Below, in pieces: positions 1 through 8,852 of a stretch of 64,000 bases of DNA. The DNA lies in contig CAZELM010000025.1 in the NCBI GenBank assembly GCA_964512995.1, positions 5,932 to 69,931 on the forward strand, written 5' to 3'. Position numbers and translations under genes: made by a program. This DNA is from CAZELM01 sp964512995 (GTDB lineage Bacteria > CSSED10-310). The notes beneath the pieces were generated by a model. That model had not been told where the DNA came from. It saw only the letters and a program-made list of their open reading frames with translations, and searched no databases. The stretch's first letter is position 1. Each line of letters starts with the position of its first letter.

Positions 1-34
1 GGAATATCCCCGAAACAAAAGGACATCTGATCCG

Positions 35-787
35 ATGAATATCAATTCAGATATAAATGTCCTGGGGAGTTTAGGAGACTATCGCTTAATAAATCATTAT
101 TTCGGCATCCGTAGGGGTCACAGAACCTGCAATAGCACAATAGAATCAAATTTTACGATTAAGACAACCGAATCGATCAAACGGTATGAGCACGCAATCA
201 TGCGAACCGTCCTGACTTTCAAGAATCCAAAAGTAGAGACTTTGACAAGCAAACTCCTTACGAACGAAGGGATTTCTTCCGATAGTCTGCTCATGCTGTT
301 TTGGAATGCTTCAGTAAATAATGAATTATTGAATTATTTGAATTGCAGAGTCTATTTCCCTGCATTATACAGCGGTAGATTCACCATAAAAAAGGAAGAA
401 GTTATTGCCTGCCTTGAAGAATTGAGATTGACAGAGATGGACTTGAAAAAATGGTCTCGCTCTACAATGGATGTCACAGCCAGGAAATATATTTATTTTT
501 TATCTAAATTCAATTTATTGGAAGGTGGTAAATGTAAAGAAATCATCCACCGATACCTCAGTGATAAAACCCTGATCCTCTTTGTGTATTGGCTTCTGGC
601 AGTCGAAACAAAATCAAACATTTTAGAAAGCCAATGGCTGCCATACTGCTTTTCAGAAAGACACGTATTCATTCAGCAAATCTTGCAGAAGAAATTTATC
701 AGATTCATCACCTTGCTATATACTGGTGATAACCTAAAAATTGAAACTTCCAGGTCATATGAGGAAATATATGACGAACTCAAATAA
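35..787 (+). CDS. brxA: BREX protein BrxA (DUF1819 family)
   Basis: This is the first gene of a type 1 BREX phage-defence locus. BrxA proteins are small, mostly helical proteins of the DUF1819 family, linked to nucleic-acid binding and needed or helpful for BREX defence. The 250-residue product has no membrane segment or signal peptide and is rich in helical, Leu/Lys-rich stretches; the opening GDYRLINHYFG segment and the later YIYFLSKFNLLEGG segment fit the family. The frame stays open to the window edge, so a start upstream of the window cannot be excluded; the ATG at 35 gives a length slightly above the usual 200 or so residues. It overlaps brxB by 17 bp, so the two are probably translationally coupled. 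The identification rests on family resemblance together with six further BREX-type genes downstream. Confidence 0.85.
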   Translation: MNINSDINVLGSLGDYRLINHYFGIRRGHRTCNSTIESNFTIKTTESIKRYEHAIMRTVLTFKNPKVETLTSKLLTNEGISSDSLLMLFWNASVNNELLNYLNCRVYFPALYSGRFTIKKEEVIACLEELRLTEMDLKKWSRSTMDVTARKYIYFLSKFNLLEGGKCKEIIHRYLSDKTLILFVYWLLAVETKSNILESQWLPYCFSERHVFIQQILQKKFIRFITLLYTGDNLKIETSRSYEEIYDELK

Positions 788-1331
788 TCCGGAAAGCATT
801 ATTTTATCAGCGATGCGAATGGTTGAATCAAATGAAAATTCGAATATTCGCCTTAATGCTAATGGAGGGAATTCCATCCTGATTGTCTGTGAGCCTTTCA
901 GAGAGATTGACTACATTAAAGGGATTAATCAGTTAATGCCATCTGAAAAATACGAAATCATTGACTTGAACCATGTGCTTTACGAGTTCGTCGCAGTAAA
1001 TCAGACATCTCTGGAAGAGAGTTTCAGTCTGTTAAAAGGATCCCTTCATCAAATATTCAAAACCCCCGATGGTGAAGATGGTCCTGATCTTTTTGGATTG
1101 ATTCTGAAGGCTATCGAAGAAAGTCTCCAGGAAGGCAAAATTCCCGTATTGATACATGCCGGCGCGTTGTATGGCACTGGAATCGATAATATCCACATCA
1201 TGGAAAATGACCTGATCATGCAATCCGCATTGCCGCTGATAATTCTCTACCCTGCTACCAGGGAAGGGGATAAACTGATGTTTTTGAGCAGCCGACCTGC
1301 GTCGAAATATCGATGTCTGATCCTTGAATAG
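771..1331 (+). CDS. brxB: BREX protein BrxB (DUF1788 family)
   Basis: BrxB is a core BREX component of unknown biochemistry (DUF1788). The product is about 186 residues and resembles a nucleotide-binding alpha/beta fold without a P-loop: strands such as SILIVCEPF, KYEIIDLNHV and LPLIILYPA alternate with helices. Family-typical features are the early LIVCEPFRE segment and the HAGALYG segment near residue 138. I chose the ATG at 771 because GAGGA lies five bases before it; an in-frame ATG at 741 lacks a comparable site and would lengthen the overlap with brxA. The next gene, brxC, starts 15 bp downstream. The neighbours make the assignment strong, although the sequence shows no catalytic motif. 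Confidence 0.87.
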   Translation: MTNSNNPESIILSAMRMVESNENSNIRLNANGGNSILIVCEPFREIDYIKGINQLMPSEKYEIIDLNHVLYEFVAVNQTSLEESFSLLKGSLHQIFKTPDGEDGPDLFGLILKAIEESLQEGKIPVLIHAGALYGTGIDNIHIMENDLIMQSALPLIILYPATREGDKLMFLSSRPASKYRCLILE

Positions 1332-1346
1332 AACAAAGGAGGAAGT

Positions 1347-4300
1347 GTGAAAATAAAAGACGTTCTGACCATAAACCTGAAGGAAGATATCAAGAGTGTC
1401 ATTGACCTTCAAAATATTTCAGAAGAAGCGATTCTGACTGAGATCGATAATTATATCGTTACAGATGGCTTGGCAGAACAATACACTAAATTCGTTTCCA
1501 CCTTTACTTCAAATATCGTGGAAACCGGGGTCTGGATTTCCGGTTTTTATGGTTCCGGGAAATCCTATTTCGGAAAACTTCTGGGATATTTGCTAAGCAA
1601 TCGGACCATTGCCGGCACATCTGCGCGGGATAGAATATTGCAAAGGTTCACAGGGATAACCGATAGCGACCTGACTATAAATCTCATAGCAAATTTACGC
1701 ACTCAATATTGCCGGGTCGTTATGTTTGATATAGCAAAACAGCCTCACGACAAAGGTCTGGCATTTGCACTTTTCCAGAATTTTCTGAAATCGATCAACC
1801 TTCCGGAAAACGAACATGGGTATTTCCTTTATCATCTTATGACAGAAAAGGGTTATCACCAGATCGATGATTTTATTCTGTCCGAACTCAGGGAAGACTG
1901 GTCGAAGATCAGGCCCAACAGTTCCAGATATATAAAAGCAATCAAGGATATATTTATTTCCACTGATGACCATTCAGAGATAGATTACTCGATACGGATG
2001 ACTACTATTTTAGGAGAGATGCGAACATTCAGTGCATCGCGGTTGAAAGAGGAGCTATTTAAATATATCCAGATCAGTAATGATGAAAAAATCGTTTTCC
2101 TGTTTGATGAAGCAAGCGAAGCGATCGCCCAGAATAAATTCAGCTTGCTCGATCTTGAAGGTGTCAGTGAATCTCTCTCGTCATTGGGCGGAAAAATCTG
2201 GACAATCGCCATTGCTCAGGAAAAATTGGATGATGTGATAAATAATTCGAATGTAAATCGAGCGCAGCTCACCAAAGTTACCGATCGATTTAAAACAAAA
2301 ATCCATCTGGAAGCCACAGAGATTGATGAAATCATCCGGAATCGATTGCTTAAGAAAAATGAAAATGCAATTCAGGAATTAAAAAAACATTACCAGATAA
2401 ACTCGGGGAAGATAACCGAACATGCAGCGTTGAGTGCTACAGGGATTACCAAAACAGATAAAAGCGACTCGTATCTAACGTATTACCCATTCTATAAATA
2501 CCAGTTCGACTTGATGCAGAATTTTCTCTTTGGAACAAAAGGCTATGCATCCAGCAAAGTCGCAGCAAGAGGGATGCTCATCACTACCTTTGATATTTTA
2601 AGAAGGGAGTTACAAGACGATGACCTTTTTGGCGTGGCAACAGGTTGGCAGATCACCAGACAGGCACAACCTCAACCGCCGGTAAGATTGGTGAACAAAT
2701 ACGACAATGCAGAGAAAATTCTGAAAGAAAACAAATCGTCTGTTTCCGGCCGCCGACTCCTCGAAACAATTCATTTTCTGGAAGAAGCGGAAGTGGCTCC
2801 GACAACCCTGCCGAATATTGTGAAATCGTTTGTCAAAGAACCGGAAGATATTCATAAATCTCAATCAACAATCGCCCAGGCTCTGGCAGATTTATGCGAA
2901 GCGAAAGTTCTTCTGGTGTCAAACAATACCTATCGCATCACATCCGACATTGAACAGCGCTTGTTAGACGAAATGCAAGGGTTTGCAGTGCAGGGTTTTG
3001 TGAAAAAAAAGAAGATAGTCTCCGCCTATAAATCCTCGGCAATGATAAAATGTTTAGCTCAATGCTCGGACAATAACCAGCCATATGATTTCTACATAAC
3101 GACAGATAATGATGACGAATTGACCAGTCCATCCCTGAAACAATTGAAGATAAAAGTGAAGAGTCTTTATAACCTGAGTGATGATCGTGTTTCCGAAATA
3201 GAGGCACTGAGGGCTCGACATCAAAATGACAAGGATCTTATCTGGACGATCCCGGATAACTGTTCTTTTAAAGAGATCGATAAACTTATTGATGAGATTG
3301 AACGGATTACTTATCTGGAACAGAAATACAGTAATCCTCAATCAGACGAGGGAGCTGTTGTCCGCAATTTTACTGCAGCACGCCAGGAGAAAGAAAACCG
3401 GTTGAGAGATCTCATTGAATACTCCCTGAAAGAATCGGCAGTAATATACCTTTTCAACATATATCAATTGAACAGGGATAATTGGAATGTCATTCTTCCG
3501 GCCCAGCAACAGCAGGTCATCCAAAATGTTTACACCAAACGGCTTGAATCACAATTATCCGACAGTGTGGCTGCCGGCATTATCAAAGAAGCCAACGCGG
3601 GCCGGCTGCATTCCTATTTCCATGGCAAAGATTTCCAATTTTTCGATACCCGGGGAACCTTCATCGGTGATAACCTGAAAGTAACCGGAGAAATCCTTTT
3701 TAAAATGAGAAACACGTTTGTGGATGGCAGCACGTTGGAAAAGGAGCTGTTAAATCCCCCGACCGGATTCGCCTTTGGTACCTTGATCTCCACGGTTGCA
3801 GCTTTAATGCGTGCAGGCAAAATAATGGCAAAACACAATGGCGAGGAGAAATTTTCCTGGAGGGATGACGGTGTCAGTGGCATTTTCAGTAATATCAGGG
3901 AATTTCGAAAAGCTTCATTCAAGGCGATTGCCAGATCGCTCTCTGCTCAGCAGAAAAATGAGATCGTTACAACGCTTCAGGATTTGAAATGTGAAGAGCA
4001 TATAAGAGAAAAAATTGATTGGAACAGCAATGACTTTGACCTGAGCAATGCTGTAAGGGAATTAGCCCGGCGGTTCTGCAATAAAGTGGATGATATGCGA
4101 AAACAAAACAAAGAATTCGATCACTTGTTTCCAGACATCGAAACCCAAAAAGAGCCGCTTGCCAGTTTCACCGGTGCAGTCAGCGAGTCAAACTATATTG
4201 GCCGTGCTGAAATTTTCCTGACCAAGAAAAGTGCCTATATAAAATCCGTTCAAGCCATCGAGAAGATTGAAAAATTTATTCGTAACAATCTCCACAGATT

Positions 4301-4946
4301 ATTGGAATATAAGGCTTTCATCATCAGCGTTAACGATGAATTGTCTAAAGCAGCCAGATCAAATTCGACAATTTCTGATTTGAGTGCCGAATTCAATACC
4401 CTTCTTAGCCAGGATGTAGTAAAAACCTTCACATCCATTCAGCAGATTGCACAGAAAATTAAAGACGAATATTTCGCCCTGATGCAAAGCGCAGCGATTG
4501 AAATGGCTGCCAAATACACTCTTTTAGAGAGCGATGCCAAAGCCTTGATTAAAGAAATAAACGCACTGCCCGCAAATCTCAATACGGGTCCGCTGCAAAA
4601 AACCAAAACAATTTTGCAGTTTTCGAGCCAGAGGACGCATTCAAAGGTGGAGATCGATTTTGATGTAAAAGATAAACATTCTCATTTTACCTATTCAGAA
4701 ATGCTCTCTTTTATAGATTTGTATTCTGCTAAAACGATTGAACTGGATATCCTTCGCGTGAGCTTAGTAAGAGAGGCTTCGCCTGAATCAGATACCGGAA
4801 AGCCTGAACCGATTGGTATTATAAGAAAATTCGAATCCAGAATTCCCGCACGGAAACTTAAAGTCAGTGACTATAAACAATGGCTGCGTCAGGAATTGCA
4901 GAAGGTGGCTGGTTTCAGTGATGATGATGAAGTCGAGATTTCGTGA
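1347..4946 (+). CDS. brxC: BREX ATPase BrxC
   Basis: BrxC is the large P-loop ATPase of BREX systems and is essential for defence; it probably acts as the motor or scaffold of the complex. The protein is about 1199 residues, normal for the family. A Walker A motif GFYGSGKS lies at residues 66-73, and a Walker B strand IVFLFDE ends at Glu255, followed by an Ala/Ser-rich sensor region. The C-terminal half is long, helical and charged, with coiled-coil-like stretches around residues 640-700 and 950-1050. Translation starts at GTG 1347, preceded by a strong AGGAGG. The end is separated from pglX by 138 bp filled with an inverted repeat, the only large gap in the operon. Base composition is AT-rich compared with genes beyond 15 kb. 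Confidence 0.93.
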   Translation: MKIKDVLTINLKEDIKSVIDLQNISEEAILTEIDNYIVTDGLAEQYTKFVSTFTSNIVETGVWISGFYGSGKSYFGKLLGYLLSNRTIAGTSARDRILQRFTGITDSDLTINLIANLRTQYCRVVMFDIAKQPHDKGLAFALFQNFLKSINLPENEHGYFLYHLMTEKGYHQIDDFILSELREDWSKIRPNSSRYIKAIKDIFISTDDHSEIDYSIRMTTILGEMRTFSASRLKEELFKYIQISNDEKIVFLFDEASEAIAQNKFSLLDLEGVSESLSSLGGKIWTIAIAQEKLDDVINNSNVNRAQLTKVTDRFKTKIHLEATEIDEIIRNRLLKKNENAIQELKKHYQINSGKITEHAALSATGITKTDKSDSYLTYYPFYKYQFDLMQNFLFGTKGYASSKVAARGMLITTFDILRRELQDDDLFGVATGWQITRQAQPQPPVRLVNKYDNAEKILKENKSSVSGRRLLETIHFLEEAEVAPTTLPNIVKSFVKEPEDIHKSQSTIAQALADLCEAKVLLVSNNTYRITSDIEQRLLDEMQGFAVQGFVKKKKIVSAYKSSAMIKCLAQCSDNNQPYDFYITTDNDDELTSPSLKQLKIKVKSLYNLSDDRVSEIEALRARHQNDKDLIWTIPDNCSFKEIDKLIDEIERITYLEQKYSNPQSDEGAVVRNFTAARQEKENRLRDLIEYSLKESAVIYLFNIYQLNRDNWNVILPAQQQQVIQNVYTKRLESQLSDSVAAGIIKEANAGRLHSYFHGKDFQFFDTRGTFIGDNLKVTGEILFKMRNTFVDGSTLEKELLNPPTGFAFGTLISTVAALMRAGKIMAKHNGEEKFSWRDDGVSGIFSNIREFRKASFKAIARSLSAQQKNEIVTTLQDLKCEEHIREKIDWNSNDFDLSNAVRELARRFCNKVDDMRKQNKEFDHLFPDIETQKEPLASFTGAVSESNYIGRAEIFLTKKSAYIKSVQAIEKIEKFIRNNLHRLLEYKAFIISVNDELSKAARSNSTISDLSAEFNTLLSQDVVKTFTSIQQIAQKIKDEYFALMQSAAIEMAAKYTLLESDAKALIKEINALPANLNTGPLQKTKTILQFSSQRTHSKVEIDFDVKDKHSHFTYSEMLSFIDLYSAKTIELDILRVSLVREASPESDTGKPEPIGIIRKFESRIPARKLKVSDYKQWLRQELQKVAGFSDDDEVEIS

Positions 4947-4951
4947 GAATA

Positions 4952-5060
4952 GAACGCGGATGAGGCGGATTGAACGGATGAACGCGGATAAGATTTTTAA
5001 AAATAATTTAAAAAAAATCAGCGTATATCCGCGCTGCGAAGCATCCGCGTCATCCGCGTG
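4952..5060. repeat. Imperfect inverted repeat between brxC and pglX
   Basis: The left arm has several copies of CGCGGAT-type words (as in GAACGCGGATGAGGCGGA). The right arm has the complement (ATCCGCGTCATCCGCG). An A/T-rich centre of about 40 bp separates them. Transcribed, it could form a long hairpin inside the operon and alter pglX expression relative to brxC. The words differ from the GC-rich repeats of the rest of the window. Confidence 0.75.
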
Positions 5061-5084
5061 CAAAAGAATTGACAGGAAAACACC

Positions 5085-8000
5085 ATGAAATTAGCAGACC
5101 ACGCAGAGCATATCCGCCAGCTCATTGATAAAGCATTCCGTAACCGTTTGGGAAGAATGGGAGTTAATTACGAATTAGGAATTAGGAATTACGAATTACA
5201 AATTAGGAATTACGAATTGGGAAATACGAATCACGAATTAGTGATGACGGAGGAGAGAAGAAGAATTATAGATGTTCTGAAGGCTTTGGGGGATGAAACG
5301 GGCAGTGAAAAGGCCGCCTATGAAAAACTGGTGGAAGAACTGACCTTCACCCTTTTCAATCGGCTGGCAGCGCTCAAGGTCATGGAAGCCCATACCATGC
5401 ACCCCGAAATCATCACCCGCAGAAGCCAGCATGGCGACCGTTCATTTGCACACGTTTTATGGCTGGAACAAAATCCCGACAGACGGAATGACGAGCAGGA
5501 GGGTCTGCCGAGTTTTCTTGAAGACCAGTTATCTGCCCTTGCCAATGAAATCCCGCTTTTAGGTCCTCACCATCCTTACCACTTACTGCCAACGGCGATT
5601 GAGTTAAACGGGATCATAAATGCGTTCAATCAGGTTGAAACCGATCCCCAGGTGGAAACGGACATCTGGAAAAGCGATGACGTTTTGGGCTGGCTTTATG
5701 AAAGCTACAACAACTACAAGAAACGAGCGCACAAAGAGAGCGGTGATAAGACAGAATACAACAAGGTCAGCATCCAAAGCCAGGTGTATACGCCACATTG
5801 GGTGGTCAAGTTTCTGGTGGATAACAGCCTGGGAAAACTCTATCTGGAAATGTTTCCTGATTCTGCCATCAAAGAGAAATACAGAATTGCCAATGCACCC
5901 CAAACACAGACCAGGGTCAGAAAACCGCTTACGGAAATTCGCATCATCGATCCGGCGGTGGGATCGGGCAATTTTTTGCTGTATGCATTCGATCTGTTTT
6001 GCGATCTGTATATGGATCAGATTGATAATTATGGCTCGGATTACGATGAATCTGAGATCCCGGACCTGATTATCCGTCATAACCTGCACGGAGTGGATCT
6101 GGACGACCGGGCAGTGCAATTGGCTCAGTTGGGTTTATACATCAAAGCCAAACGCAAAAAGCGATCTGCCAAAATTGAACGATTCAATGTGGTGAGTTCC
6201 GATTTCTTTTTACCGGAATACTCGGAGGTCAAACATCTTTTTGAAAATGGCGATAAACTCAGTCCTGAACTGGAAAAAATCGTCACTGATTTATGGGTAG
6301 ACCTTCAACAGGCTTTCAAGTTCGGATCGTTGATACGGCTGGAGGAAAAGTTCAGTCTGAAACTGCATGGCCTGGTGGATAAAGAACTGGAAGGGCTCCC
6401 AGGGCTTTTCACAAAACAAATCCTTGCCGGATACGAACAATTCCGTTCGACGTTCTTTGCCAACCTGCAAAAAGCCGTAACCCAGAACACAGACAAGCAA
6501 GGGGTTACTTTTCTAAACACGAAAACACAGGATGCCATTACCTTTCTGCAGTTGCTGACGCAGAAATACGATGTGGCGGTTGCCAATCCGCCTTATACAG
6601 ACAGTGCTGACTTTGGACCGGAACTGAAGACGTTTCTCGATGAAAACTATAAGAAACCGCATAAGTTCAACTCAAATTTGTATGCGACGTTTATTAAACG
6701 ATGCTTTGAGATGATTGACGAAAAAGGTAAAATGGCTTTAATACACCCCTTAACTTTTATGTACATAAAATCCTTTATAGATGTTCGGAAGTTAATAATT
6801 AATAATCTTCATATAAATGTTCTTGTCGAATTTGGAATGGGTGGATTATTCCCACAAAACATTTTTGTAGATCCTGCTTTTTATGTGTTTGAATCCAAAA
6901 AGCATTCAGTGTCAGATTCGGTTTTTATTTCCCTTGATCAATATTCAAATACATTTAATCAAACAAATAAAAAAGCATATTTACTTGATTCTATCGAAGA
7001 TTTTATTAATGGAAAACCTAATAAACACTTGTTTATACTATCGCAAGACAAACTTAAAATCATCGAAAGCTGGCCATTTATTTATTGGATTAGCGATGGA
7101 TTTCGAGAGAAGTTTAAAGGAAAAATGATACAAGATCTGTTTGATCCTGCTCAAGGAGCTGCAACAACTGATAACAATAGATTCCTGAGATTTTGGTGGG
7201 AAATAAACTTCGATTCTATTTCACGAGATTATAAAACGGAGCATAAAAGGTGGGTACTTTATTCAAAAGGAGGACCATTTAAAAGATGGTATGGTAATTT
7301 ATGGCTTGTAATTGACTGGAACAATAATGGTCAAGACTTATTGAACTCAGGCGCAGTTCTTAGAAATTCTGAATTTTATTTTAAAGAAGGAGTAACTTAT
7401 TCTGCCAGTGGCGCAAAAGGTGCCTCGTACAGGTATCTACCTAATAATTGTATTTTTGATACTGGTGGTTCTTGTATTTTTTGTTTCAAGGAGATTCGAA
7501 ATCTATATTATCTATGTGCTTTTCTAAATTCTACTCTCGCTTCTTATATTGTTGATTGTTTGAATCCTACCGTGAATACCCAGGTTGGTGATTTACAGCG
7601 GGTTCCATTTGCAATACCATCAAAAAAACAAGAAGATAAGGTAACTGCTTTAGCTGCGCATAATATTTACATAAATAAACAACTCAATTCATATAGAATC
7701 AACGAAATGAATTTTTCTAAAACTCCGCTTAATTTTTACAGCTCCGCATCTTTGGATGACAGACTATTTGTTCATCTGAATTTCGAAAACGCACAAAATA
7801 CTATCATTCTTCTCAACGAAGCCATCATCAATGATCTTATCTTTGAAGTCTACGCTCTTAGCCCGGAAGATCGATTACAAGTTGAAATCAAAATGGGGAA
7901 ACTAGTAGGCGAACTGCCAGTCAATTACGAATTGCGAATTAGGAATGACGAATGGGAAAAAATTAAACGTGAATTAGGAATCACAAAAGAGCAGGAGGAT

Positions 8001-8831
8001 TTTGTAGACAATTTGCCTTCGATAGAATTTGAAGAAGATAAAATCAGGGAGATAAAAGAAGGTTTCTCCACTCTCTATCAGTCCAACAACGATCTGGAAG
8101 AGTTCTGTATCCGCCACGAGGTCAATCCCATCAATGTCTGGTTTTGGTTCAAAGAGAGCAAGGTTCTCCCACCCGCTCGTGCCGCAGAAATCGCCATGGA
8201 ATTCATTGCCGATGCCTGCCGGACGATCCTGATGGAAGATGAAGATGGCATCATTCCTTTGGTTGGTTTACCGGGTGAACCGCGTTTATTGGACAGGCTG
8301 GAGCAGCACTGCCAAGATCAGGGGTTTACCGATGCCCAGTTCATGCAACTGGATGGATTGTTGGGTCGACCTATAGATGAATACCTTGAGGATCATTTTT
8401 TTGATGATTTTAGTAATTTGCTGAATCTATTTCGTCATTTACCCAAAACTCCGTTCATCTGGCACTTGAGCAGCGGCGAATATCAGGGATTTGAAGCCTA
8501 CATCATCATCTATAAATGGAACCGGGACAGCTTATACAAACTCAAAACCCGATACCTGAGCAAACGGATTGAAACCCTTGAATATCGTCAGATACAACTT
8601 CAGGGCAGCGATACGGCACAAGCCCAAAACGAAAAAGAAACCATCCGGTTGCAGTTGCAGGAAATTGCCGAGTTTACCCAAAAGATAGATGAACTCATCG
8701 CAGAAGGATACGATCCCAAGCTGGACGATGGTGTGGGAAAGAACATCGCGCCTTTGCAGAAAAAAGGCATGCTGCGATGTGAGGTGTTGAATAAAAAGCA
8801 ATTAGACAAATATTTAAAGGCGGACTGGTAG
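5085..8831 (+). CDS. pglX: BREX-1 adenine-specific DNA methyltransferase PglX
   Basis: PglX is the modification enzyme of type 1 BREX. It methylates adenine N6 at a non-palindromic site to mark host DNA and is also required for phage exclusion. The 1248-residue product has the SAM-binding motif DPAVGSGNF near residue 289 and the catalytic NPPY at residues 501-504. A target-recognition region follows, then a long C-terminal domain ending in a charged helical stretch. Two stretches are unusual. Residues 27-53 are a repeated Asn-Tyr-Glu-Leu/Arg-Ile-Arg peptide, and a shorter copy lies near residues 946-958; both are encoded by AT-rich repeats and look like in-frame insertions between domains. 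The stretch from about 6730 to 7850 is more AT-rich than the rest of the gene, as expected for a variable recognition domain. AGGAAA precedes the ATG. The frame is intact. Confidence 0.93.
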   Translation: MKLADHAEHIRQLIDKAFRNRLGRMGVNYELGIRNYELQIRNYELGNTNHELVMTEERRRIIDVLKALGDETGSEKAAYEKLVEELTFTLFNRLAALKVMEAHTMHPEIITRRSQHGDRSFAHVLWLEQNPDRRNDEQEGLPSFLEDQLSALANEIPLLGPHHPYHLLPTAIELNGIINAFNQVETDPQVETDIWKSDDVLGWLYESYNNYKKRAHKESGDKTEYNKVSIQSQVYTPHWVVKFLVDNSLGKLYLEMFPDSAIKEKYRIANAPQTQTRVRKPLTEIRIIDPAVGSGNFLLYAFDLFCDLYMDQIDNYGSDYDESEIPDLIIRHNLHGVDLDDRAVQLAQLGLYIKAKRKKRSAKIERFNVVSSDFFLPEYSEVKHLFENGDKLSPELEKIVTDLWVDLQQAFKFGSLIRLEEKFSLKLHGLVDKELEGLPGLFTKQILAGYEQFRSTFFANLQKAVTQNTDKQGVTFLNTKTQDAITFLQLLTQKYDVAVANPPYTDSADFGPELKTFLDENYKKPHKFNSNLYATFIKRCFEMIDEKGKMALIHPLTFMYIKSFIDVRKLIINNLHINVLVEFGMGGLFPQNIFVDPAFYVFESKKHSVSDSVFISLDQYSNTFNQTNKKAYLLDSIEDFINGKPNKHLFILSQDKLKIIESWPFIYWISDGFREKFKGKMIQDLFDPAQGAATTDNNRFLRFWWEINFDSISRDYKTEHKRWVLYSKGGPFKRWYGNLWLVIDWNNNGQDLLNSGAVLRNSEFYFKEGVTYSASGAKGASYRYLPNNCIFDTGGSCIFCFKEIRNLYYLCAFLNSTLASYIVDCLNPTVNTQVGDLQRVPFAIPSKKQEDKVTALAAHNIYINKQLNSYRINEMNFSKTPLNFYSSASLDDRLFVHLNFENAQNTIILLNEAIINDLIFEVYALSPEDRLQVEIKMGKLVGELPVNYELRIRNDEWEKIKRELGITKEQEDFVDNLPSIEFEEDKIREIKEGFSTLYQSNNDLEEFCIRHEVNPINVWFWFKESKVLPPARAAEIAMEFIADACRTILMEDEDGIIPLVGLPGEPRLLDRLEQHCQDQGFTDAQFMQLDGLLGRPIDEYLEDHFFDDFSNLLNLFRHLPKTPFIWHLSSGEYQGFEAYIIIYKWNRDSLYKLKTRYLSKRIETLEYRQIQLQGSDTAQAQNEKETIRLQLQEIAEFTQKIDELIAEGYDPKLDDGVGKNIAPLQKKGMLRCEVLNKKQLDKYLKADW
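5163..5243 (+). repeat. AT-rich repeat translated inside pglX (N-terminal)
   Basis: Tandem, partly palindromic copies of GAATTAGGAATTACGAATTA-like words read in frame as repeated NYELRIR-type peptide (residues 27-53 of PglX). The stretch holds no stop codon on the coding strand. It is probably an inserted intergenic-type repeat tolerated near the N terminus. Confidence 0.75.
7919..7981 (+). repeat. Second copy of the pglX AT-rich repeat
   Basis: The words TTACGAATTGCGAATTAGGAA and ACGTGAATTAGGAAT repeat the type of sequence seen at 5163-5243. They read in frame as NYELRIRN and RELGI in PglX, between the recognition region and the C-terminal domain. Confidence 0.65.
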
Positions 8832-8852
8832 GGAAAATAGAGAGGACTCGAA

